Notes: a model not told the origin generated them from the sequence alone. DNA of 64,000 nucleotides from Apophysomyces variabilis (GCA_002749535.1 MZZL01000404.1:219065-283064); one strand, 5' to 3'; shown: positions 14,361 to 27,603, counted from the stretch's first letter. Translations and numbers: made by a program.

Positions 14361-14732
14361 AACCGGGTTAAGAAGAAAGAGAAAGGGGGTGAAAAGAGGA
14401 TTGTCGGAACGGGTGTCACCAAAAAAAAAAAAAAATTCGGGCTGACTTTACCCGCTTTGTGGGGCCCGAGTGCGCCCCACCTCTCTTTATACGTCCAAAA
14501 GAAAACAGGAAAAGAAGAGGCTATGCAAAGTACAAAAGTGGTTTTAGTGGTAACGAACAAACGAAGTGCATGCGAGCGCTTTTTTCATTACGCCCAGCTG
14601 TAGGATACATGAGCAGACATAGTCTGTATATGCTAAGCTACCTACTACATACATCCAAGATAATCAAATGAAGTATCTCCGCGAACAAAACGAATAAATC
14701 ATATGTGTTTGTTTCTCGCATGTTTATTTATT

Positions 14733-16205
14733 CTAACTAAGCCATTGCTTCGACCATTGAGCAAACGGGACGCTTGTCGTATCAATGCCCAGATCTTTCA
14801 AGCGTTTGTTCGAAAGATGAGAATCTTTAGGCCTCGAAGCTGGGTATGGAGACAACGACATGAGTAGGGAGGGTTTGTTATGGACGCCATAAACCTGACT
14901 TACCAGCAGCAGCAACCGGTATATCATTTTGCGGCTTCAGATGCTGAGTGGACATATTCAAGATTTCGCCGAATAATTCTATAAAGAAGCTCGATTGTTT
15001 CAACCTGATCTGCTAGCTTTTCTTTTCTTGTCAGAATGAAACTTACGACAAATGGTGTACTTTGTAAACATTTCCTCGTTCGTAAAGTGGAGTATGCCAG
15101 CAATGTCTTGCTTATCTTCAATTTTCTTGACTGGATCCATTTGCATGAGTTAGAGAGTAACACAAATAACCATAATGAAAAGCTTACCAGCAAGATCTTT
15201 GATTACTCGTGCAACGTCCTTCACTGCCAAATGATTGCATCATTCATCATCCCATGTTTTGAACATATATAGTCGTTTAAAATTACCATTTGTAGGATAA
15301 CGCGAAGCGAAATTGTCCATATCCACCGGTTTTGCTTGGTTCTACTTCCATGTTACACTATTTGAATTCTCTGTTTCTCCTTTCGGCTTACCTTGACGGC
15401 ATCCACCAGTGTGTTGATCGCTGATTCACCGTTATACTCGGTTTCTCCGTATCTTTTTGCGTTTAAGACACCTATGGGTTTAACATCCACTTGCCAAATT
15501 CAGAGCACTCACAAGATAGGAACCCGGAGGATAACAGCGTCACGATAAACCTCTTGGATGGCTTTTTCGCCTCCCAATTTCGTCTCACCGTAAAAGTTGA
15601 GTGGGTTCGGTGTAGCATCAACATCATAGGGTGGTGCAGTTCCATCGAACACATAATCCGTGCTAATATACACTAAGAGGATACCATTGGCTTTACAGAG
15701 ACTACCGAGCAATCGCGGTACAGCCACATTCAACTAAGGTCGATCAATGCCCACTAAATAGGATCTGCCTTTTTTTTATGACGTACCTTAATGGTGCCCT
15801 CATGGTCTTTCTCAGCAACATCGGGACGACGTTCAGCAGCACAATGGACGAGCACTAAGTTATTCCGTGTTAAAAAGCCGTCAACGCGTCACTGATAACA
15901 TGGATACCATCAGGTTTATGCTCAACAACAAATGCTTGTACTGCGTTTTCATCGGCCAAATCAAGCTAATAATGCATATAAGGTAGAGTTCAGCAACTCG
16001 CCAGGTGTTTTTTATTGAGAAATCGTCTACCTTGACAAGATCGCCCTTGGCTCGGCTAAACGCAGTACCAATGACTTTGACATTGTGAGAACACAAGAAA
16101 GAAAAAGACTTCGAGGTATTCATTACCTTGGTGACCAGAAGCTTTGAACTGAGCAGCAACGGCTCTACCTAAGAGACCAGAGGCACCTGTCACTACGACT
16201 TTCAT
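14733..16205 (-). CDS. RmlD/MAT2B-like NAD(P)-binding protein (methionine adenosyltransferase regulatory subunit family)
   Basis: Eleven exons (16205-16127, 16074-16031, 15965-15908, 15854-15787, 15733-15513, 15452-15392, 15341-15287, 15223-15188, 15130-15047, 14978-14904, 14839-14733) sum to 296 codons (295 residues). The protein is an extended short-chain dehydrogenase: the glycine-rich VTGASGLLGR at the N-terminus, HCAAERRPD, STDYVFDG and YGETKLGGEKA with the catalytic-type Tyr-x3-Lys. The order and spacing match dTDP-4-dehydrorhamnose reductase-like proteins, and in eukaryotes the closest group is MAT2B, which binds and modulates S-adenosylmethionine synthetase. Without rhamnose genes nearby, the MAT2B-like role is favoured, but a free-standing reductase cannot be excluded. 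It is one of the most intron-dense genes here; exon 8 is only 36 nt. Human MAT2B is about 40 residues longer. Confidence 0.87.
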
Positions 16206-16508
16206 AATTCCGAAAGGATGCACACACAACGGGAAAGAACTCGGAAAGCTCCATTTCAACGCGCCTCCCGAGAAATGAGTATGCCGTAAAGTCCGACGAC
16301 GGTAAAGCATGAAATCAGACCAAGCCATTACCCAAGACAGGGCTATTTTGTACAACTGATACAGTGCGAATTCTTTTCTTCTTTAGCACAACGTTTACTC
16401 TTTAGCAACGCTGAATGATGGTTTAAAGCAATAGAAGATAGCTATCGAATAGCGAATAAAGTAGGTAGTATGCAGCATGTTCGTACTGCTGGAATTTTTT
16501 ATTATTAT
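16206..16508. other. Spacer between the MAT2B-like and Mlp1/TPR-like genes
   Basis: About 300 bp with no gene. It holds the promoter of the MAT2B-like gene and the 3' end of the nuclear-basket gene, which lie head-to-tail on the minus strand. Confidence 0.5.
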
Positions 16509-19500
16509 TTACAATGCCACCTTCTTAGTGGGTGACCCAGGTGTTGTGTCGTCTTCATGAGGTCGTTTCCGGTTATCCGAATTCTCTTCACTTGCTTCTG
16601 TCTGCTGCGTGTTCTCTAATTGTTCTGCCTCATCCTGTTTCTTAGTCTGTTCTTCTGCTGTAAGTTCAGTGCTGACAGGTTGTTGCTGCTCGGTTGTAGT
16701 AGATAGCTCTTTAGGCTCCTCTGATGTTTCTGACTTCTCAACCGACTCAGGCTGCTCAGAAGGCTCTAATTCTGTTGGCTGCTCCGTTGACTCAACCTCA
16801 GCCATTTGACTAGCTGGTTCAGGCTTTTTCGCTTCTTCGGTTTCCTTGGGTACTTCTGATGGCTTCGTTTCTTCCATCTTTTTGGCTTCTTCCGCTTGCT
16901 TAGGCTGCTCTTGCTGTTCTTTGGGTAATACAGCTTCCGCCGTAGTTTCTTCTTGAACCGGCTGTTCATCTGATGGCTGCTTCACTTGTTCGACTTCTTT
17001 AAGCTCGCCTGGCTCGCCTTCCTCCGGCTTCTCTATTTCAGCCTCCCCGGCTTTCTGCTTAAGCGCATCGTGCTGCTTCTGTAATCGACCAAGCTTATTG
17101 CTCACCATCGAGTGCATTGCTTTATATCGTCCGCATTCAACGGTGAGTTCCTCTACCTTCGTATTCAAAGTAGTAATCTTCAGCTTCAACTCCTCTGAAT
17201 CGGTGGTATTCTTTTCCATGTCAGCCTTCACTTGTTTCAGTTCCTCCACGGCTTTAGCCTAAAAGAAACCATCCTATTAGCAAACAGAACATAGAATACA
17301 GACTCGTTATTGGCATGTACATACCTTCTCACTAGCAAACATACGCGCTTTTTGGAACAAAGAAGCGTGCTTTTTCTATTTGCATTTGTTATGCCGAGTT
17401 TTTCACAGATAGACTAGCAATTACCTCAAGCTTCGTAAATTCCTCCATACGTTTTTCTAACGCAGCTTCAGCTTTCACGCGTTCCTCCTCAGCTTTGTTC
17501 TTGGCTTCTTCAGCTTCTTTCTTAGCTTCTTCAGCCTTATTCTTAGCCTCCTCCGCTTCTTTCTTCGCCTGTTCAGCAGCATTCTTCTCGTTAATCAAGG
17601 CTTGTTTTTCCTCCTTCATAATGTTTAATTGGTATGTCACAGAATAGCAGATAGACTTACGGAATTTTCCAGGTTCTGTGCCTTGGTCTCAGCCTCTTTC
17701 TGTCGCTTTTTCAGTTCAATGATATAACGGCCTCGGTCTTTGGCCTGAAAGCAGTGAGTAAGAGTACACTCCACGAAAGAAAAAGGTACATACTATTGTG
17801 CACATCTTCTGGTACTCAGCTTCCATAGAAGTTAATTTCCCTTCACTTTCGGTCTTAGCAGTTTCTAATTCAGTCAATCGTGATTTTGTCTGCTCAAGCT
17901 CAGTAGTTGTCTTCTCAAGTTCAGAAGTGGCTTTCTCAAGATCAGCCTTGACTCTTTCCACTTCAGCCGGATCAATTTTCTACCAACAAAAGGGTTTGGT
18001 ATCAGCAAACACATCTAGGCAATAAACAACACATACATTATACTTGGACATGATATGGGTTGTTCTAGCCATCCATTTCTTCTGACTTATCTCTAGTTTC
18101 TCCGCCGTCTCTTGAGACAGCTTCAATTCGGATTCTAAACTCTTCACACGTACTATATACAACAGAAGACTGGGTCAACAGTGACATTAAAAATGATAAA
18201 TTGGCTTACATGACATCGGCTCTATTTCGGCTTCTTTAGCTGCAATGTCGTTCTCCAACTTCTGAGCCCGCTCCTCCAACTCCATGATCTTTTGTCGAAG
18301 TCGTGTGTTATTATCCTTGTAAACAGCTGCCTCATTCTTAAATTGCACCAGAGCTTTTTCTTTCTCTGTGATTGACTGCAATGTTTCATCCTGCAGAGCT
18401 TCCAAAGTACTGCGAGTCGCGGTAAGTCTTCGACGCACGAATTCCAGGTCAGTCTCTGCTTGTTCGCAACGTGCATTGGTCTCGGTATATCGAGCTTGCC
18501 ACAGATCCCGGTCACGACGCAATGATGTGATCACATCGCGAAGCTGATGGATCGTCTTTTGCGATGCGTCGCTAATCGCTGTACCGTCAGTATCTGGAGC
18601 CTCGGAAGATGTGCGGTACTGTTCAAGTTTGGCCACCAGATTTTGCAGCTGTTCAGCGAGCTTCTCATGGTGATCTTGCGATTCTTGCAAGCTATATGTA
18701 TAGATGAGTACAGCGCATCTATTAAGCTGATTGTATTCAGTATTTACCTGATTTTCATGTCGGTTTCAACACTTTCAAATTGCTCCTTTTGTTTCAACCA
18801 AGAAAGCTCGGCGGCCTTAAGGCGTTCTTGTGCTCCTGCAGCTTCCACTTGCGATTCCTTCAACTCTTTCTCAAGTTTGCTTATCTCATCTTTAAGTTTA
18901 GTAATCGTTGCTGTGTTTTCAGCTTGTGCTGCAACTTCAACCGCCAACTTGTTATCAAGTTCTCCGATTCTGGAAACGTGCTGCTCAATTTCTTGCTGCA
19001 AACGGCTTAACTCGGCTTGAGCTGCTGCATCTTTTTCCTCTAATTGCTCCTTTTCCTCGGTTAGACTTGCTTTTTCGCTCAACCATTCACGTTTCTCCGT
19101 GTCTTTCTCCTCTTTTAATTGTTTGATGTCGAGCAATGCCTGATCTCTTTCCGCTAGAATCTCTCTAATACGTGTCTCATACGTTTGTCGTTCAGCAGAA
19201 ACCTTGTCCATTGCTTCTCGCATCTGCTTAACAAACTCAGCATGTTTCTCGTGCTGTGAAGTATAATCCGCCCGTTCCTTTTCGAGTTTCTCGTGGTACT
19301 CGGATATCTTTGTTTCTAATACTCGTACTTCTTCTTCAGCATTAGAAAGTAGACGTTTATACTTTTCACATTCTTGTTCAAGAAGCGTATCCGCGGTCGC
19401 AATATCAGCGGCGTTTCCTGGTGACGTTTGAAGTCGTTGAAGAGCGTCTGCGAGTTTTGTCTCCAAAACACCTTGTTGTTGGTTAGCAGAAGCAAGCTGT

Positions 19501-22403
19501 TTCTCGATTTCAAGATGCGTAGCTTTCAATTGTTGTAATTCGCCTCTCGTCTCCAAATACTTATGCTGCCAAGCTTTCTGATCAACGGATTCAATTTCTC
19601 GGACTCTTCGCTCCGCAGTTTCAACCATAGCGCGAGTATGTTCAAGTTCACGACCCTGCTGCTCGATCTGAGCGTTTAATCGTTCTACAAGCTCCGCAGA
19701 GCCATCGGTTGACTTGCTTATATGCAGATTAATGTTCTCAAGTAGTTCCGTAAGCCTATTACGATCCGATGACATCTCTTTGTTTACGCTGATAAGTCGC
19801 TTGTACGCTTCTTCATTAGCCTTCAATTCAGCCGAGATATAAATGTTTTCGTTGCGCAGCGCTTCTTCTTTGCTCTTGTGCATCAATATCTCGTCATTAG
19901 TCTCTTGTATCAAATGCTCTTGTGCAGCAATCTGAGTCTCCAATTCGCTGATTCTTCGCTTCAGCTCGCTAATTTCAGCACGATGCAAATCGGCGTTAAG
20001 CGAGTAGTTAGAGCATTTCTGACGCAACTGTTCGACTTCTGCATTGGAATGAACAAGTTGACGGCGTGCTTCATTAGCCATTTTCTGTGCTTCTTCCAAT
20101 TGCCCACGGATCTGCTGAAGGTCTTCTTCTGTCTCCTTACGGTACGCTTCACTCTCTGACTTCAGCTCTGCAAGTAACTGATCTGATTCTTTTAGACGCG
20201 CTTGTAATTCATCGCTGACCGTGTTGTCAGTGGACTTCTCTAGTCCTTCAGAATGCTGTTTATACCATTCACACTCTTTGTTGAGCGTAGATAAACTAAA
20301 CCCATAAGAATGAAAATGATGAGTATACCATCGGCGTTAACCAGAAAAGCAACATACCGAGATTCCAGTAACTTGATCTTGTCATCGAAATCTGTAATAG
20401 TGTCCTGCGCTATTTTCATTGTAAGCTCATGTTGTTTATCTTTTTCGACCTCTTGGTTATGAATTGAATCTAGCTCTTGCGTCTTCTTTTCTAGTTCAGT
20501 CGAAAGCTGTCGCACCTCGGTCAGCAGTTCCGAATTGCGCTGCTGTAATTCGCTCAAGTTCTTGAAGACAACCTTGTCATGATCAATCGTTGGCGATGCT
20601 TCCGCATATGCCATGAGGTCAGCTAAACTCTGAACCTCTGAAGGAATAGTTTCTTCACGGCTTTCAACTTCACGTAACAGGTATCGCAACTGATAAGTGG
20701 TATCATTTAGGGATGCAGTAAGTTCCTCGTTTTTGCGTTCAAGTTCTTGTACAGTTGCACTAAGCTCCTTAATCTATATAATATATCCTATTAAGTAAAG
20801 AACAGTAACTGAATCATGCAATTTTACCTTTTGATTATTTTTCTGGACCGAAAGCTCCAGTTCTTTGTTGCGTCCTTGTGCTTGAGAAGCGTCGGTACAG
20901 GCCTGTCTGTATTCGGTTTCAAGACGATCATAGTATTGCTTTTGGTCCCGAGATTCTCGTAATAATTTTTGATTTATCCTTCTTAAACTTTCATTCTGCG
21001 CGATAGCCTTAACATGGTCTGCACGTAAGCTGAAAAATTCCTCATAAATGGTTTCCCATTGTTTTCCTGAGCTTTCATACTGCTGAATCAGCTTTAGAAG
21101 GTTGCTGCCAGCTGCTGTCAACTCCTTTGATCCGTTGTCTTGCGAAGAATCCGCAGACTGATCGTTACCGGTAAGCTTCCTCATTTGCATACGAGCAATT
21201 TCTAGATGTTCTTTGCACTGAGTAAGTTCTGATCTTAGGGCTTCGTTGGCTTGTTCAAGCTGAGTCTTTTCCTTCTCAGCATTCGTTTGCACCTCGGCAA
21301 GTTGCTTTCCATACTCTTCTAGTTGAGTCTCAAACTCTTTCTCCCTTTGCTCATAAACCTTTATATGTCCATCATGTGCTTGCTTCATACGCATCTGATG
21401 CAGTTCTAACTTTTCGTATCGCTCTTGGTACGTCTTGGCTTTCTCATTCGCGTCGTCGAGATCGCGTTGACATTTGCTGAGATTATATTGGAGATTTTGA
21501 TTCTTCTGTGCTAATGAATCAACTTCCGTTCGCAATGCCGTCTTTTGTTCAGCCATTTGTCGGCTATCCAGTTTCTATGGAGACAATAAAGTTCATATCT
21601 ATACATCTCAGTAGGTATATGCATCTTTCTTACGTATTTTTCTCTTTGGGCATTGCTTTCGCTTTGAAGATTAAGCAACTCTTGCCGGGTTGTCGCTTCC
21701 CGCTTTGACACTGTATTTAAACGCGCTTCAAGATGATTCACTTGCAACTTTGACAAGGTTTAGATATCCAATTCCAATGTCAGATCGTAGATCAAAATTT
21801 ACCTGTAGCTCAATGATCTCGGTATTACTTTGCTGCTTCGAAGAGATCAGCTCCAAGTTTTGTTTTCGAAGCGTATTTAATTCTTCGGATTTTTGCGAAC
21901 TTTTGCCTATATGACGTGTGAGCCGGGGAAATTCATGACTGGAATATGTACGTACTTCTTTCTTCAAGGAGTTCTACACGCAAAGAGTCCATCGTCTGAA
22001 ATGTTCGACGTTCCTTGTCACCGGAACTCGCCATTGCCTCTTCTTTATCTTTTTGCAATCGTTCCAGTTTCGAGATGGCGGCATTCTTTTCATCCAATTC
22101 TTGTCGTACTTGATTCAATTCATCTCCTTTTTATTTGCGAGTAAAGTAAGTAATACAATGTCAAATCAGTCATGGTGTACGCGTAACATGGCCAAAAGCT
22201 CAAATAATATTTACGCATAGAATCCGCATTCTGGCGTACTTCTTGGAACGACCGTTGTAACACGGCGTATTTGCTCTGCAAGGCATTGTGATCAAGCTCT
22301 AAGAATAACAAATACATGTAAGATATGTTTGCCTTGAAGGAAAAAAAAGCGGCTAAGAAGGGTTACCTTGCAGCAATTGTAACGCTTCGTCTGTAGAAGC
22401 CAT
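16509..22403 (-). CDS. Large coiled-coil protein, Mlp1/TPR-like nuclear basket nucleoporin
   Basis: About 15 exons on the minus strand encode a protein of roughly 1,690 residues. The main exons are about 21578-20828, 20775-20358, 20298-18748, 18691-18210 and 17259-16509, with small ones between; the first coding exon is 22403-22367 (MASTDEALQLLQ). Nearly the whole length is heptad coiled coil rich in Glu, Lys, Gln and Leu. The last 200 residues are acidic, disordered Glu/Gln/Pro/Thr-rich sequence, ending in basic motifs (RKRPHEDD and PTKKVAL) that look like a nuclear localisation signal. This architecture, and the MLP1-like middle coiled coil, point to the TPR/Mlp filament of the nuclear pore basket, which tethers mRNA export and checkpoint factors. 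Coiled coils give weak similarity, so another long coiled-coil protein is possible. Exact borders of the smallest exons are approximate. Confidence 0.75.
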
Positions 22404-23654
22404 TGGACGACAAACGAGCGCTGACACTTCGCAAGCGCGCGTTGGCGCTGTGCTGTAATAAAGCGGAGTTGGGCCTACTCTCAATGCGCCGGATGACGTC
22501 AGTAATAATATGGCCAGCGTAGCGACAGCTGCACAGACAAAGAACACCGAAACAACGAATAGAGGTATCTGTTGAGCAGGCAAGCACGGATACTAGGAAC
22601 TTAATAACGCATAGAATTAAGCATCAATAGCAGGGATGTGACTCTTCTGCGGCCCTCTGCAGGATATTACTGACGTAAAATTCTAGCCTATAAAATATCC
22701 TATCGTCAAAATAGGATCACCATGGAGAACGCTACGTTGTAACTGGATTCCTTCTGATAAATTTGCAGCAAACTACGTTATGCAGTTAAGCTTATAGAGT
22801 TGTATAAGGACATGAATAGTCAATTTACTGCTTTAAGGGCGAAAGGGGTAATTGGTAAATTCTGTTAAAAAGAAAGAAGCCCTGCGCAGTAACTTATAGC
22901 ACAGTGTTTTTATTTGTTTCCTGAATCTGAGCAAGCATTATACCAACATAAGTTAATGGTATCACTTAATAGCATCTTAACAGCACAGAAAAGAAAGGGA
23001 TCAGAAAACTCTGACAATACCGGAACTTTTCGAAATCCGTGATGGCCCGGACCGGTCCGTACCGCACTCATAGAGGAGGTCGCTCCCTGAGAACAGGCAA
23101 GGCGGTGAGCCTCCACTCCGAAATTTAAACTCGTCCTCAGGCATATTGTGAAGGCCCTCTTTTCCCATTGCATAGGTAATGATCGTAGATAGAATGGATG
23201 GGGTATGGGAGGTTATGGATGGTTGATGGGAAGGGCGATATATCATCGGATGGAAAACTACCGACCAGATACGATGAAAAACAATAGCGAAGATCCGACA
23301 CACATCCACTCGCGCCGTTATACAGAAAAGAAAAAACGCCACGAAGAAGAACGATTAAACAGACGAAGAGAAAAAGGAAATAAGTTATCTGACAAAAAAA
23401 GCCAACTTACTATGGAAACCTAAAGATAACACAACCACAACAGCAGACCATTGTTAAAAAGTCTGGAATGTTTCATTGGGGATGATCTGACAATCGACTA
23501 AAGAATACGGCATTGGAAGTGAACGAGGATGTAGAGGGAAAAAAGGAGAGGGAGCTAAAACGATTAGCATGGCTTTTTCTTTTCTTCTTTGGCAATCGAA
23601 GGAATGGAGGGTACTAATAACCAGCTTGCTTGATCTGTTTTTTCTATAGCTAGA
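22404..23654. other. Divergent spacer between the Mlp1/TPR-like and eL6 genes
   Basis: This 1.25-kb spacer lies between two divergent genes. A minus-strand open frame near 23171-23001 starts with a Met after Ala-Tyr and has mixed composition, but it has no recognised motif and overlaps other open frames, so it is not called. A T/C-rich stretch at about 23570-23600 and CTATAG just before 23655 could be the eL6 leader or an intron in its 5' UTR. Confidence 0.4.
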
Positions 23655-24501
23655 ATGCCTCACGCACCCAGAAACAGCTTCCTTGTTCCCGGTGTCTCTC
23701 GCTACAGCCGCTCCACCGTGTACGCCAAGAAGGCTTTGCACAAGCGTCAGAAGAAGGCCGTCGCTGCTCCCGCTAAGCAGGTGGCTGCTGACAAGACGAA
23801 GGAGGTCAAGGGTGCCAAGAACGGTGGCAAGCGTGTCATTCCCGCTCAGAAGGCTTCCCGCTTCTACCCTGCTGAGGATGTCCCCAAGCCTAAGGTCTCC
23901 CGCAAGGTCGCTAAGCCTGCTTCCCTCCGTGCTTCCATCACCCCTGGTACCGTTGTCATTCTGTTGGCCGGTCGCTACAGAGGAAAGCGCGTTGTTGTCT
24001 TGAAGCAGTTGGACAGCGGTCTCTTGCTTGTCACCGGTCCCTTCAAGGTCAATGGTGTTCCTTTGAGACGCGTCAACCAGGCTTATGTCATTGCTACCTC
24101 TGTCAAGCTTGACTTGGCCGGTGTTAAGGTAAACGCAATATCACCGCTAATTCAAAGATCATGTTATATCTAACTGTTTATCATTTAGCTTGACGATGCC
24201 AAGTTCAACGATGCCTACTTCAAGAAGTCTGCTGCCGCCAAGAAGGAAGAATTCCTTGGTGAAGAAAAGGTAAAAAGAGACTGGCTTCTATTTCTGTGAC
24301 CATGACCTGAATCGCTAATGCTTGTTTTTCCTTCGCTGGTAATAGAAGAAGGCTGCTTTCCCCGAATCCAAGGCTGCCGACCAGAAGGCTGTTGACAAGG
24401 CCCTCCTTGAGGTTGTTGTCAAGACTCCCTTCCTTCGCCAATACTTGGCCTCCACCTTCAGCTTGAGCAAGGGTCAATTCCCCCATGCTATGAAGTTCTA
24501 A
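23655..24501 (+). CDS. RPL6: 60S ribosomal protein L6 (eL6)
   Basis: Three exons (23655-24128, 24189-24269, 24346-24501) give 237 codons (236 residues), a normal length for eukaryotic eL6. The N-terminus is basic; the core contains the SH3-like KOW region [19 protein letters not shown] followed by [22 protein letters not shown], and the C-terminus ends in the helical [19 protein letters not shown]. This is a structural protein of the large cytosolic ribosomal subunit. Codon use is strongly biased (Lys nearly always AAG, Arg CGC/CGT), unlike the neighbouring regulatory genes, as expected for very high expression. A 5' UTR intron is possible because CTATAG lies just before the ATG. Confidence 0.97.
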
Positions 24502-25089
24502 GAAAAATATTCTTTTTTCTGGTGAGGTGCGAATAAACTTTGTCTTATAACGTTATTTGTGTTCTTCTGGATAGCACTTAAAGAAAAATACAATGGTTGA
24601 TGTGCGCGTTCGCAATAACAGTGACTTGTGGGATATATTTCATTGACGTGTTCGGTTTGATATAATGACAGAAAAACGTAGGAAAGAATGGTATAGACGA
24701 TGGAAGGAGCGGCTCTTTTTAACGCTCTACTCTTCCATTTTTTTTTTGCATTATGTCAGAACAGTATTAAAAGCGCATCTTTGCTAAAGCATTAGTTATG
24801 GGATGATTTCAAATTATGAAAATAGGTCAATTGACCTTCTGCATAATTCTAAAATTCAACACATCATATCCTTTGCTCCTTGAAAGAATACCAATTATGC
24901 GTAATATGAAATGTCAATTAGACAGATCAGAAATAGAAAGCTGCTCTTTTATATATGTATATACATATATCAAGTGCTTGATTGATGGTACTATGGGATG
25001 TAATTACATTATATAGGGAGGGAATGGAAAGGGGTTGATGTTTACATTGTATAAAAGACAAAAGTAATTTTTTTTCTGATGTGGATGGA
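24502..25089. other. Convergent 3' spacer after eL6
   Basis: 588 bp between two convergent genes. It is AT-rich, includes a TATATGTATATACATATAT-type palindromic stretch near 24951-24970, and contains no gene that can be supported. Confidence 0.5.
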
Positions 25090-27603
25090 TTAAGCAGTAT
25101 CTTTGATTTCAGTTTGAGGTCGTTGGGTATTTTGAGGAGGATGGCTTTGGCGTTTCTTACGTGGTTCTTCCAAGTCTTTTGCATGCAAAAACATACACCG
25201 CTTGCCAAAGGTACAGTCATCACCAGCTCTACACACAATGTATTATTAGTTATTTTTCAGATGAGTTTGTGTATAGCGACTATTAACTTACCGACACTCT
25301 TTGAATGGATGCCAGAATTTGCAGTGTTTGTTCGTACAATGTGGCCAGTATTCGCAACGGGATTTCATCGGTGGCAAATACGACTGACGTTGTTGATCAA
25401 TTTTTTCTGCTCGTGAAAGACGATACCGTCCACGACGGTTTTCTTCGGGAGCTACAGCGAATATCGTCGTGTCAGGCATGTAGTGACTCACAGTCTGAGG
25501 AGGATAGATAGGCGTTGGCCATGGCATGCCATACTGGAACATAGGTAAGCCGCCTTGCTGTTGTTTGCTCCAGCTATATCCGTTGCTTGCCGAGCTTCGT
25601 TGTGGTGGGGTCACTACGCCAGATGCATCGCTCTTCTGCGAGGAGTAGGAAGATGTTTTAGACGGAACTACATTGCTTGTATCCAAACTAATGCCCTTCA
25701 ATGCGGTATCCGTGTCTGCTTCTTCCGCCTCCTTTTTCTCAATCGCTAACATATCCGCTTGCTCTTCCTCCACGACATTAGCACATGCTTTCGAGACCTC
25801 TGGCTCCTGTGATGTGTTATGGACAGGTTCAATAGCACCAGCCAGACTTTCCTCAATCACTGTCTGTTCTGTAGTCTTCACAGAAGTAACGTCCAAAAGA
25901 CGGTCATTATCAAGCCGAACATTGTCCTCGCTGTAAGAAATAACGGTCTCATGAACAGTATTTTTCGAAAGCACGTTAACCTCGGCGACTATGGTCGTCT
26001 CCTCGCGAGTGACAGTTTCACTAGTGGCATCTGACGTATGGTCCTCGGCAAGTGTGTCACCAGCTTTGGTAGCATTTCCGGCTTCCTCGCTAGCGATCAA
26101 AGTCTCTTTGCTTTGTTGCTTCTTTTGAACATCGTCCGTAGATACAATGGGTTCGGACTGGGAAATGTCCTGACCGTTGCTCGAAGTATTTTCAGAGACA
26201 GGCAAGTTAACCATGTCATTGCAATTTACTGCCTCCGACAATGGTTTGTCTTCTCTCGAAGTCTCTGTGATCGATTCCGCAACAGATACCGTTACAGCAC
26301 TGGCAGCATTGGCAATGGCAGCACCAATGAGAGTCGCAGCAATAGGAGCTACGGAAGAATCTTGGGATTGCTCGGTTACACACGCAGAGGCCGATTTTTC
26401 TTCTACTGGCTCCTTCACATCCGGCGTAGCTTCTGAAGACTCATCCACAACCGTTTCAGCAGCAATTTCCTTGCTCAATGCGGAAGATTCGGCTTCGGTA
26501 ACCGAGGGAATGCTGGACGCAGTATCATCTTCCTTGATGCTTCTAACAGACTCAACCTGCTTTTCACTTTCTTGCGCAATTTGGCCCACTTCTGCCGATT
26601 GAGCTAGCTCCGAAGTCCTGGTAGGTGGCTCTGCTTCCGTTTCCTCAATGGGTTTGGGGTCTTCTGCCTGCACCTCTGACTCTGTCGGCTGGATGGGATC
26701 AGCAGATTTCACAGTCTTTGACGAGGCCACGTTCACAAACTGCGCAGTCACCTCTGGATTTACGGTCTGTGCAGGTTCCACAGACGTTGTATGCTCGATC
26801 GTCCCAAAAGGATCAACAACTTCGTTAGCTGTAACAGAGCTGATAGTTTCCGGAGAATGAGTACACTCCACAACCTCTATAGATTCAACTAATTCTGTTT
26901 CCTTCGGTTGAAGAACCTTGATAGCTTCGGTATTCACAATAGGTTCAACGGCCTGGCCAGTAGTCCTGGTCGTCTCCTTCACTTGAACACATTCGACTGG
27001 TTCCACATCTTTTGTTAATTCAACTATCTCTAAAATCTCGATTGATTCAACGGATTCAGTTAATTTGGCGACTTTAGTGGACTCGAGGGGTGTGACAAGT
27101 GTTGCAGGTTCCACAGACACATCTTCGGCAGAACGAACTGGCGTGACGTCGCGTGTCACGGAAGCTTGTTCCGATTGTTTTAATTCCGTTTGAAGAGCAA
27201 AGTCCTCTGTGACCGGAACGGATTCAGCGCGAGAGGGATCCTTTACGTCCGCTTCCTTATCCGCCTTTTCAGGTTTTTCATCTTTCTTAGTCGTCGAGGG
27301 CGTAACGTTCCGAGGTTTAACAGATCGGATAGAGGGATTCTGCTTGGCCGATGTGTCTTTTTTAATCGATATCGCGCTTGTCGTGTCTTGCGCTTTGCTA
27401 ATACCTAAATGTTGGGGTTGGAGTCAACAAATTTTCAGACAATGAAAAGTAGTTATAGAGTAACCTTTACCTGACTTTGTAGCAAAATACCCAATAGCCA
27501 TGGTAATGAGGACAACGAGTCCAGCAACAAGAAGCTGTGTCTGACTGTCGCTCAACGTAGCGTCGAGGAATTCCACAGTCGTTTGATAGATCGAGTGAGG
27601 CAT
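25090..27603 (-). CDS. Membrane-anchored protein with a long acidic linker and C-terminal tandem CCCH zinc fingers
   Basis: Three exons (27603-27471, 27404-25292, 25228-25090) give 795 codons (794 residues). Residues 1-45 hold one strongly hydrophobic segment (about 24-41, LLVAGLVVLITMAIGYFA) followed by TKSGK, like an N-terminal signal anchor. About 620 residues of low-complexity, Glu/Val/Ser/Thr-rich, acidic sequence follow. A basic region (RRGRYRLSRAEKIDQQRQ) leads into two zinc fingers of C-x5-C-x4/5-C-x3-H spacing (CEYWPHCTNKHCKFWH and CRAGDDCTFGKRCMFLH), the second completed by splicing of the last intron. The fingers are of the Nab2/ZC3H14 poly(A)-RNA-binding kind. The inferred role is tethering RNA to an ER or mitochondrial outer membrane; no named family with this architecture is recognised. 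A TATA box sits at 27653-27660. The internal alanine-rich stretch APIAATLIGAAIANAASAV is a second weakly hydrophobic patch. Confidence 0.8.

Noticed and set aside
14120..14560. Minus-strand frame spanning the palmitoyltransferase start
   Set aside because: Low-complexity Phe/Ser text over the first intron and promoter; the real frame starts at 14360 in another phase.
16609..19126. Plus-strand open frames opposite the coiled-coil gene
   Set aside because: Ser/Cys/Leu-rich shadow translations of Glu/Lys/Gln codons.
23001..23342. Minus-strand open frame of 113 codons before eL6
   Set aside because: Several frames are open together, there is no domain, and it overlaps the presumed eL6 promoter. 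Not enough to call a gene.
24220..24486. Minus-strand frame opposite eL6
   Set aside because: Shadow of the ribosomal gene; it crosses the eL6 intron.
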